Positions 16,918 through 23,252 of a stretch of 32,944 nt of DNA are shown here, in pieces. The position numbers and the translations under genes are program-made. The stretch is from Shewanella gelidimarina. GTDB lineage: Bacteria > Pseudomonadota > Gammaproteobacteria > Enterobacterales > Shewanellaceae. The stretch covers positions 1 through 32,944 of the forward strand of contig NZ_JAKIKW010000034.1 in assembly GCF_023283945.1 (NCBI RefSeq), in the 5' to 3' direction. Numbering within the stretch: the stretch's first letter is position 1; every line of letters begins with the position of its first letter. Under the pieces are notes generated by a model that saw nothing but the letters and a program-made list of their open reading frames with translations, was not told the origin of the DNA and ran no database searches.

Positions 16918-17814
16918 CTATTTTGCGCCTATCATTGGCTTTCTACTCGAACCGGGGCCATAGCCGAAATAGCGTTTAAATGCTTTAGCAAAAGTGACAT
17001 CACTTTGATAACCAACATCAAGCGCTGTTTTATACACACTGTCGCCAGCACGTAGTTGTTTTTGCGCTTGTGATAAACGTAAACGAGTGATGTACTCTAT
17101 CGGTGTCATATCGAGATAGGCTTTGAAATAGCTGGCAAAGCTGGCTCGTGAGTAACCACCCAGTTCGGCTAAAGTATTTACACTCCACGACTGACACAAG
17201 TCTTGGCTGATAGCATTAAGTACTTTGCTCATTTTTGGATCTTGTAGTGCTTTAAACAAGCCTATATTACTATGTTCATCATTCGATAACTTCCGTAATA
17301 AGCTTAGAAAGAATACCTCACTAAGACGAGACAAAATCACATCATTACTTAATGGACCTAGCTTGGCTTCTTCAATCAAACTCTGCGTAATTCCTGCGAG
17401 TGCCCCGCTTTGTTCCTGTTTACGGATCACCATACATGCGGGTAACTGACAAATAAGTGGGTGATTTTTGTCTTCACTAAAATCAAAATAACCACATATT
17501 AACCCCGTTGAATCCGATGGCTCATCTACCATCGGGTATGCCACAAAACGACTAATGGTTGTTGCTGCCTGTTCGTTATCACTGCTACTGATAATATGTG
17601 GGGCATCATGGGGAAATACCACTAAGTCACCGGCGGTAAGCTCTAGCGCTTTAATATCACCGCAATAGAGAAATGCTTGTCCTTGGCTGACTAAATGAAA
17701 ACTCGCGAGTCCACTACCTGAGGTGTCAGTGCTCCATGTTTTACACAGTAACGAGCGATGAAATATCGTTGCGTGAAGATGAAAATTTGAAAGTAAGCTA
17801 TTAATGTTAAACAT
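16918..17814 (-). CDS. AraC-family transcriptional regulator with cupin sensor domain
   Basis: 298 aa. The N-terminal cupin-type sensor domain (about 1-170) includes LELTAGDLVVFPHDAPHII and STGLICGYFDF, a pattern of the cupin_6/AraC regulators that include RclR. The C-terminal pair of AraC helix-turn-helix motifs (about 205-295) shows LAELGGYSRASFASYFKAYLDMTPIEYI and ALDVGYQSDVTFAKAFKRYFGYGP. Several cysteines lie in the sensor half (LLCKTW, LYCGD, LICGY, LICQLPACM), which would suit redox or electrophile sensing; this is inference. The ATG at 17814 has GGGGA just upstream; a start at 17841 lacks a site. Likely targets are itself, the OsmC gene and the divergent secreted protein. Confidence 0.85.
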   Translation of the reverse strand: MFNINSLLSNFHLHATIFHRSLLCKTWSTDTSGSGLASFHLVSQGQAFLYCGDIKALELTAGDLVVFPHDAPHIISSSDNEQAATTISRFVAYPMVDEPSDSTGLICGYFDFSEDKNHPLICQLPACMVIRKQEQSGALAGITQSLIEEAKLGPLSNDVILSRLSEVFFLSLLRKLSNDEHSNIGLFKALQDPKMSKVLNAISQDLCQSWSVNTLAELGGYSRASFASYFKAYLDMTPIEYITRLRLSQAQKQLRAGDSVYKTALDVGYQSDVTFAKAFKRYFGYGPGSSRKPMIGAK

Positions 17815-18043
17815 GGTTCCCCATCTATTGTGGCAATTCATATTGTTATTTTGTGCTGTTAATTCTATTAAATTACCGACTAATGTATGACGGTGCCATT
17901 GATACAGACGTTAGCATTATGCCAGAAGACCTCAATGATAAGATTAGACGATGAGACATAAAGCGCAGACGCTAAGGCATACAAAGCTGACGCTAATCTC
18001 CTTATTATTGTGTTAGTTCAAACACATCATTAAGGAATATAAA

Positions 18044-18424
18044 ATGAAAAAGTTCATCACTCAGATAATGCTAATGACGGCACTCGTGTTTAGCTTTGCA
18101 ACTTCTGCCGCAACTCCGACTCAAAATGCAGATGGGGTTGTCGAGATTTATCTCGAACAACATGGCGGCTATTTCAGTGCTAAAGATACACTCGCATCAC
18201 TAAAACCCGGAAAGTATCAATTTATCATCACCAATAAGGCTGGCAAGCTGGTAGGCTTTCAACTGCAAAACTTCACCACTCATGAAGCGTTAGATATGTT
18301 TCCAATTGAACCAGGAAAAACGCTTCGTAGCGACGTAGTTGAAGTCACCGCTGAAGGGGTTCGATTTAGATGTCCAATTAATCCAACACCATGGTATGAC
18401 ATGGATGGCATTCAAGCAGGCTAA
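18044..18424 (+). CDS. Small secreted protein, possibly cupredoxin-like; function unknown
   Basis: 126 aa. A clear Sec signal peptide (MKKFITQIMLMTALVFSFATSA, cleavage near residues 22-24) makes it periplasmic or exported. The mature part is about 103 aa and predicted beta-rich. The segment PGKYQFIITNKAGKLVGFQLQN resembles the core strands of cupredoxin-fold domains, followed by a late FRCPINPTPWYDM with C110 and M120. The usual first copper-ligand histidine is not obvious at the N-x-x-H position, so copper binding is unproven. The start has AAGGAAT upstream. It is divergent from the AraC-type regulator, which suggests regulation by it. I do not recognise a named family with confidence. Confidence 0.75.
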   Translation: MKKFITQIMLMTALVFSFATSAATPTQNADGVVEIYLEQHGGYFSAKDTLASLKPGKYQFIITNKAGKLVGFQLQNFTTHEALDMFPIEPGKTLRSDVVEVTAEGVRFRCPINPTPWYDMDGIQAG

Positions 18425-18565
18425 CCCCTGAATGACTAGCCGCTATTAAGCTCATAGCGTCGGCAATATAGAGAAGACCGATTAAGAGTCGATTAAATTT
18501 CTTGGTAATTTATAGACTGCTTAAATCTGCATTGCTTGTCATATTGTCTGCTTAAATTATAGCGA

Positions 18566-18597
18566 TCAAAAAAGCCGCATAATGCGGCTTCTTTGCT
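18566..18597. terminator. Terminator (mainly minus strand)
   Basis: AGCCGCAT/ATGCGGCT is a perfect eight-base-pair stem. Read on the minus strand it is followed by a T6 run, suiting the unknown gene ending at 18614. On the plus strand the tail is TTCTTTG, a weaker terminator for the gene ending at 18424. Confidence 0.75.
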
Positions 18598-18613
18598 ATC
18601 TAGAAATCAAATT

Positions 18614-19117
18614 TTAGCTGTAAACGTTAATACTTTGCGACGTTTCTACATAGATCTGCATAACTGATACTTGCTGCTGTTGGGCTTTATTATTGACGAC
18701 AGCAGCTCGTGCATCATCGTTGTTCGATAGGTAATAAGCTGACGCTGGGGTTAGACTGCTGCTGCCAGTTGCCACTCCTGCCATATCGGCATAAAACTGA
18801 TACTGAGCTTTAGCCTTTCTATAATCAACGTAGTCGTCAACTTTCTCACCTTCATTGGGTAACTTTGGTGCTACAGGTAATATTTCTGCTTCATTGGCGG
18901 CTGAACTCGCTTTTTCAGCGGAACGATCTTGAGCGGCTAACTCAATGGCATTGGCTGATAAAGTCACTGTATCGCTTGATGCGACAGGGGGAGTTGGTTG
19001 AGCGCTGCTGGTATTGGCAAGTTGCGAATGACTGTCCGCAGTATTTTGCTGTAGGTTTTGATTGTTTAGTGTTTTGGACTGAGCCGCAGTATTGGAGAGC
19101 GATTGTGAAACTTGCAT
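18614..19117 (-). CDS. Conserved hypothetical protein, low complexity N-terminus
   Basis: 167 aa, not recognised. The first 45 residues are rich in Ser, Gln, Asn and Thr without hydrophobic segments, so no signal peptide or membrane anchor. A short motif SDTVTLSANAIEL (about 48-60) resembles the D-x-V-x-LS-x-x-A segment found near the N-terminus of FlgM and other flagellum-related or surface-related bacterial proteins. The middle has VDDYVDYRKAKAQYQFYADMAGV, probably helical. The C-terminus QVSVMQIYVETSQSINVYS is beta-like. It is a single-gene unit with its own terminator. Composition and stop-free length support a real gene; function cannot be given. Confidence 0.7.
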   Translation of the reverse strand: MQVSQSLSNTAAQSKTLNNQNLQQNTADSHSQLANTSSAQPTPPVASSDTVTLSANAIELAAQDRSAEKASSAANEAEILPVAPKLPNEGEKVDDYVDYRKAKAQYQFYADMAGVATGSSSLTPASAYYLSNNDDARAAVVNNKAQQQQVSVMQIYVETSQSINVYS

Positions 19118-19330
19118 AAAACCTCAATCATCAAAAATATGTCTTAATAGACAGCATTTTAAACGATTAAAACTGAATGCGAACTGAACCAGTTAGAAGA
19201 TAGGCAATTTTTTGATCCCATAACAAGGTATTAGTTTAACTCGTGGTGAAATCTTAAGGTCGGTTATGTATTGATTATGCCAACAGAGGCGATGTTTTTA
19301 GGGCTCAAGAGTTTGTCTTTGAAGTAAAAC

Positions 19331-19358
19331 TAAAACCCAGCCAATTATCTTGGCTGGG
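19331..19358 (-). terminator. Terminator of the PepSY cluster
   Basis: CCCAGCCAA/TTGGCTGGG is a perfect nine-base-pair stem with loop TTATC. On the minus strand it is followed by TTTTAGTTTTAC. It begins 27 bases beyond the stop of the DUF3325 gene. Confidence 0.85.
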
Positions 19359-19385
19359 AGTATGGATCTTAAGCTGGCGGGGAAA

Positions 19386-19712
19386 TTAGCGGATCACAAA
19401 CAGTGTCGTGCTAAATATTGCGCTTAACGTCATAGCATAGGGCATAAACTTCGCGCGGTAACTCAGCGTCATAATCACTAGTAGCCCCGATGTGGCGAGT
19501 AAGCCAAAATAGATGATGCTGCCATAAGCAACACCTTGGTCAAGAGTACAACCCCAATAAATGAGCGCCAGTCCAAGCCAACCTGTGATAGACAATCTAC
19601 GGCTTTGCTTATCGCTTGGTGCTTTGCCTAAAACTTCTCGATGGTGAGAGAACATGGCTAACGCTAATAAGCCAAATGCGATGTAACTAAATCCCAATAA
19701 ACTTAACATCAT
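19386..19712 (-). CDS. DUF3325-family membrane protein
   Basis: 108 aa with about four hydrophobic segments (residues about 3-20, 41-58, 63-80, 86-106). It resembles small DUF3325 proteins that accompany PepSY-domain membrane proteins in iron-uptake loci of gammaproteobacteria. The ATG lies three bases after the stop of the PepSY gene, so the two are almost certainly co-translated. Biochemical function is unknown. The family assignment comes from context plus topology and is moderately sure. Confidence 0.75.
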   Translation of the reverse strand: MMLSLLGFSYIAFGLLALAMFSHHREVLGKAPSDKQSRRLSITGWLGLALIYWGCTLDQGVAYGSIIYFGLLATSGLLVIMTLSYRAKFMPYAMTLSAIFSTTLFVIR

Positions 19713-19715
19713 CGA

Positions 19716-21359
19716 TTAAGCCTCTTTACTAGTCGTGGCTGTTGTTTGTATTACCATAGGGTCTTTCAGGCGAGTCGCTGCACGGCGGCCAGTAGGCTGT
19801 TTAAGTTGCTGACTCAAAAGCTTACGTCGAGCAAATAGAATCGATAGTCCGATTACCACACACATAATATCAAACCCGACGAGAGACCATTGCGCTTGGT
19901 TAATATTACTCAGCAGATCACTATTAGAGGTCAATGCATTGAGCAGCGGGATAGCAATTAAACTCGCGCCTGATAGCGCTAAGACATAACGCCACACCGC
20001 GAGTGTCCGCTTAAAGCAGGCGACTAAAGCAATTGCAGTTAAGGCGATGAAAAAGCTATTAGCTTCCCATTGAGCGCGGTTGACCATATCGATGGGTAAC
20101 AGCCTATTAGCATAGAAAAACACACTTGCTGCAAGCGGTAAACCTGCGATGAAAGTCAGGTTTAACCCTTCGACTAATCGCAGACCAAAACTGGCTTTCT
20201 CACCTTGGTTTATCTGTTTATGCTGCTTTTGGCGAATTTTATTTGCCCAAAGCAGTGTCCCTGTCGCAATCATAGCGCAGCCCATTACACCACAGATGAA
20301 GAAAAACAGACGCAATAGGGGCCCTGAAAAACGCCCGGTATGCAGTGCTATTAAGGTGTCATGGGTATTTTGAGCGGCAGAATTAGGTTCAAGCCCTTTA
20401 TTCAAAAGGGTACCATCAACCGCGTTAAATATTGTGGCGACTCTTCTGTCGGTCACAGTCTCACCGGTATCTTTATAGACGCTGACTCGACTGTTTTTAT
20501 CACCGGGGTTAGTCACAACAATCTGTCTAATAGGCTTGTTGTCAAATAACTGATTAATTTGCGGTAGTAGCGTGGTTAACTGAATAGTTTTAGCTGATTC
20601 GCCCAGTGGTATTACTTGTGCGGGACGGTTTTTTAACTCCTGACGAAAAGCCTTAGTATCACCGTCGTAAGCGGTGATAGCCGCCCAAGGCATGTACATT
20701 GCCATAAGAGTCACTAGCCCGGTATAAGTGATCATTAAGTGATAAGGCAGCGCGAGTACAGAACTGACATTATGAGCATCGAGCCAAGAGCGACTGCCTT
20801 TGTTACGTCTAAAGCTAAAGAAGTCTTTGAAGATCCGTTTATGGATGACAATGCCGCTGATTAACGCAATCAGCATAAACATGCTACAGAACCCGACGAT
20901 CCATCGAGCAATTTTTGCTGGCATGTAATGCAGATCAAAATGCAATCGATAGAAAAAGTTGCCGCCCTTTGACTGACGAACATCGGTTATGACTTCATCT
21001 TGTTCTTGCATCACCACATGTTCAATGAATTTGCCGCGACGCTGTCCCTCTTCAGGCTGAGTCTGCCAACTGTAACTTAGGTAAGGTTTACGATCTGTCG
21101 GAAAGTTGATGCGCCAATCACGAGCATTATTCGCGTGCTGACTGAGATAGCTTTGTGCCTTACTCAGCTCCGACTGAACTTTGCTGGCATTATAATCTTG
21201 AATGACGTTTTGGTGCAGTTCAGGCTTAGTCCACAGGCTAATGTCATGTCGATAATAGCTCATCGTACCCGCGAAAAATATTAGCAATAGCACCCAACAT
21301 ACAAGCAAGCCAACCCAAGTGTGTAGCCATGTCATACTGCGGAAAAAATTCTCTTTCAT
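19716..21359 (-). CDS. PepSY-associated transmembrane protein (iron-uptake associated)
   Basis: 547 aa. The N-terminal RSMTWLHTWVGLLVCWVLLLIFFAGTMSYYRHDI is the classic first PepSY_TM helix. A large periplasmic part with PepSY-like segments (including KPIRQIVVTNPGDKNSRVSVYKD), a second and third helix pair (IVGFCSMFMLIALISGIVIHKRIF; FFFICGVMGCAMIATGTLLWANK) and further C-terminal helices follow. Members of this family sit in siderophore or haem loci, and some are suggested to be inner-membrane ferric-siderophore reductases. The start at 21359 lies two bases after the upstream stop and has GGTAAG before it; a longer reading to 21422 would overlap the upstream gene. A Fur-box-like site in the promoter supports an iron role. 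Confidence 0.88.
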   Translation of the reverse strand: MKENFFRSMTWLHTWVGLLVCWVLLLIFFAGTMSYYRHDISLWTKPELHQNVIQDYNASKVQSELSKAQSYLSQHANNARDWRINFPTDRKPYLSYSWQTQPEEGQRRGKFIEHVVMQEQDEVITDVRQSKGGNFFYRLHFDLHYMPAKIARWIVGFCSMFMLIALISGIVIHKRIFKDFFSFRRNKGSRSWLDAHNVSSVLALPYHLMITYTGLVTLMAMYMPWAAITAYDGDTKAFRQELKNRPAQVIPLGESAKTIQLTTLLPQINQLFDNKPIRQIVVTNPGDKNSRVSVYKDTGETVTDRRVATIFNAVDGTLLNKGLEPNSAAQNTHDTLIALHTGRFSGPLLRLFFFICGVMGCAMIATGTLLWANKIRQKQHKQINQGEKASFGLRLVEGLNLTFIAGLPLAASVFFYANRLLPIDMVNRAQWEANSFFIALTAIALVACFKRTLAVWRYVLALSGASLIAIPLLNALTSNSDLLSNINQAQWSLVGFDIMCVVIGLSILFARRKLLSQQLKQPTGRRAATRLKDPMVIQTTATTSKEA

Positions 21360-21361
21360 TG

Positions 21362-21661
21362 TTAACTTACCAGCAAAACAATTAGATAAAAAAGGCAGCT
21401 CAAGATGAGCAAATCTCGCCATGCTAGAAGGTGATGTTTAACGCTAAAAACCCAAATGATAGCAGCAGCATAAACAGCAAATGACAGCATCATAGCGGTC
21501 AATGTGCTCTGAACGGCGATGAGCGGAAGGGTAACGGCCAATAGCCCACATGCCGTTGCGGCGACGAGGTAACCACCAAATATTGCGGCTAGAGCACGCG
21601 AGGTAATATTGAATGCTGGCAAGCGAATCAAATGCTTGAAATTAAAGTTAACAGAGATCAC
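21362..21661 (-). CDS. DUF3649-like small membrane protein (iron-uptake associated)
   Basis: 99 aa with three predicted membrane helices (about residues 19-42, 48-69, 77-98). The LIRLPAFNITSRALAAIFGGYLVAATA opening fits DUF3649-type proteins that precede PepSY_TM genes in iron-regulated operons. I prefer the GTG at 21661, which has AGGTG nine bases upstream; an in-frame GTG at 21673 would add four residues. It is first gene of the three-gene cluster and its stop is two bases from the PepSY start. Its function is unknown; a role in ferric-siderophore transport or reduction is inference from neighbours. Confidence 0.75.
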   Translation of the reverse strand: MISVNFNFKHLIRLPAFNITSRALAAIFGGYLVAATACGLLAVTLPLIAVQSTLTAMMLSFAVYAAAIIWVFSVKHHLLAWRDLLILSCLFYLIVLLVS

Positions 21662-21747
21662 TGAGACAGACACCTAAATGTTAGGCGTCATTAACGGTGC
21701 GCCTAATCTTAATAAAATAGGATTGTATTTTACATTAATAAACTCAA

Positions 21748-21766
21748 TTGATAACTATTTTTATTC
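21748..21766. promoter_or_regulatory. Candidate Fur box of the PepSY cluster
   Basis: TGATAAC-T-ATTTTTA (21749-21763) matches the 7-1-7 Fur consensus TGATAAT-N-ATTATCA at 11 of 14 positions. On the minus strand it overlaps a possible -35 TTATCA, which is 16 bases from a TAAAAT -10. The iron-related genes it precedes make this plausible. Confidence 0.5.
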
Positions 21767-21836
21767 GTATTTAATATCGAAAGTGACAATCTTGAGATAT
21801 GTGTCGCAAAAACGCTGCATCATCTGAATATATATA

Positions 21837-22096
21837 TACCCGTCCTACCTGAAGATGCAGGATTCAGTGGGAGTTTAATGGGGTTTAATCAAAGCATTGA
21901 TTGCAAGTAATGGTCGCTCCCTTGATAAAATCAATAATGTAGAGTAAACCCCATTAAAACCCATCGCTGAAGGCGTTGTGCAAGCCCCCTTCGTTGTTGC
22001 ACTAACTTAAAAGGGAATAACCATTTCTATATTAATGCGTCTAGAATTGTGCTCGCACACCGCCTCTGAAACGAGCATCTTCAAGTAGAATGGGTA
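21837..22096. mobile_element. Probable MITE with terminal inverted repeats and TA flanks
   Basis: The left end (21835-21858) reads TATACCCGTCCTAC, then CTGAAGATGC. The right end (22075-22098), reverse-complemented, reads TATACCCATTCTAC, then TTGAAGATGC. These agree at 21 of 24 positions. Taking TACCC as the element tip, each side is flanked by TA, the target of Tc1/mariner/IS630-type transposases. The interior has no credible ORF. It contains an exact 14-base inverted repeat (TTTAATGGGGTTTA at 21874-21887 against 21945-21958) with a nested ATTGATT/AATCAAT pair, so it folds strongly. It would need a transposase supplied in trans. Confidence 0.65.
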
Positions 22097-22181
22097 TAAC
22101 ACGCATATTCCATTGTGAAAGACTATTTACGATAAAAATAAAGTATTTATATCGGCGTTGCCACCTTACCTGTGTTGTTAA

Positions 22182-22352
22182 TATATTGGTGACAGTATCG
22201 ATAAGGTTGCCAGCGGAGAGTGCCCTACGATTGACTTCGCTGTGACGGAAGATAAAGAGGATGTGGCGCCCGATATGAGACAAATTCTCACCTCAAAAGG
22301 CGCTGAGTTATGCTATTGCGCCCAGATCCTAAAGTACCCGAGTTTAATGTGA
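22182..22352 (+). pseudogene. Possible gene remnant (56 codons, no start)
   Basis: A stop-free stretch on the plus strand ends at TGA 22350-22352. It encodes an acidic, plausible protein C-terminus including ECPTIDFAVTEDKEDVAPD and KGAELCYCAQILKYPSLM. It has no start codon or ribosome-binding site, begins after a TAA, and lies just right of the MITE. An otherwise unassigned terminator follows about 90 bases later. Such a stretch can occur by chance, and I do not recognise the sequence. Confidence 0.3.
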
Positions 22353-22749
22353 ACAAGGCAAAATAATGCGCAGAAGTTGCGCTAAGTGATTGATGTCATA
22401 ACCACCAGCAAATATATTTTAATTTATTTGCCAAAAGCGTGATAAAAACCCAGCTAAAGCTGGTTTTTTTGTCTAAATTTGTAGAAGGTAATCAAGCACG
22501 CGATTTATTGCTTTTTGGCGCGCTAGTCACTAATTACCCAGTTAGTATATGTTTTAACCATAGCTAGATGACAAATTTATTAAAAACTGAAAATATTATT
22601 TTTTTGACTTTACTGATGGATACTGGGCTACAGCGGTTTATGTGTTTTTTGTGAGCAATTAATTAGATAAATTTTTATTAATAAAGCTTGTAATTTAAAG
22701 CGCTAACCCCAAGTGTATTAGGTAGAAGTCATTGTAAAAAGGAAAACCT
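22353..22749. other. Non-coding gap with hpf promoter region
   Basis: Apart from the hairpin at 22443-22470, this AT-rich stretch shows no gene. The final 130 bases probably hold the hpf promoter; I could not pick convincing hexamers. Confidence 0.4.
22443..22470 (+). terminator. Terminator without an obvious gene
   Basis: CCAGC/GCTGG with loop TAAA is flanked by A5 on the left and T7 on the right. No intact plus-strand gene precedes it, only the possible remnant ending at 22352. Confidence 0.7.
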
Positions 22750-23106
22750 ATGAAAATAAATCTTTCTGGTCACCACGTTGATGTTACTGATGTTGTTAAG
22801 CAGCATGTCCAAGAGAAGTTTTCGAAGATAGAGAGTCATTTTCCAACCCTGATCGCACTCGATATTATTATTTCTAAAGAGCATAGCGAATTCCAGGTTG
22901 AAATTAGAACCAATTATGAGGGAAGTCGAATATCATCGTCGGGTAGCGATACCGTTATGTACCCAGCGATAACCAGCGCAGCTAGAAAACTCGATGCGGC
23001 ACTAAAGCATCGTAAAGGCCAACTAAAGGCTGATCTACATTCAAAGCCTGTTGTTACTACTCCTGAGATTGCTCATGAAAAAGTTCAAGAGATGAACTTA
23101 ACGTAA
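22750..23106 (+). CDS. hpf: Ribosome hibernation promoting factor (HPF/RaiA family)
   Basis: 118 aa with the HPF/YfiA beta-alpha-beta-beta-beta-alpha fold: MKINLSGHHVDVTDVVKQHVQEKFSKIESHF opens the family pattern, followed by IRTNYEGSRISSSGSDTVMYPAITSAARKLDAALKHRKGQL. It binds the 30S decoding region of idle ribosomes and promotes dimerisation or inactivation in stationary phase. It is longer than E. coli HPF (95 aa) through a roughly 20-residue C-terminal tail (SKPVVTTPEIAHEKVQEMNLT), closer in length to RaiA, yet much shorter than long-form HPF. AAGGAAAA lies before the ATG. It is monocistronic with its own terminator, not in the rpoN cluster where HPF is usual. Confidence 0.9.
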   Translation: MKINLSGHHVDVTDVVKQHVQEKFSKIESHFPTLIALDIIISKEHSEFQVEIRTNYEGSRISSSGSDTVMYPAITSAARKLDAALKHRKGQLKADLHSKPVVTTPEIAHEKVQEMNLT

Positions 23107-23128
23107 CTTAGCCCATTTAAAGTATAAC

Positions 23129-23167
23129 GCCCTCGCTGCTAAAAATGATTAGCGCGAGGGCTTTTTT
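23129..23167 (+). terminator. Terminator after hpf
   Basis: GCCCTCGC/GCGAGGGC continues inward, past a one-base bulge, as GCTA/TAGC, and is followed by T6. It begins 22 bases after the hpf stop. Confidence 0.88.
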
Positions 23168-23252
23168 ATGTCTTACACTTTTGATTAAAAGCTTAAAAAC
23201 GACATAAGATAGGGTGCTGCTTAGTTGCAAAAACTCCTAAGCAGCGCTATGC

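Noticed and set aside
22041..22283. 80-codon minus-strand frame whose end resembles an outer-membrane protein C-terminus (ARFRGGVRAQF)
   Set aside because: It crosses the right terminal repeat of the MITE, has no ribosome-binding site, and no other outer-membrane strand pattern upstream.
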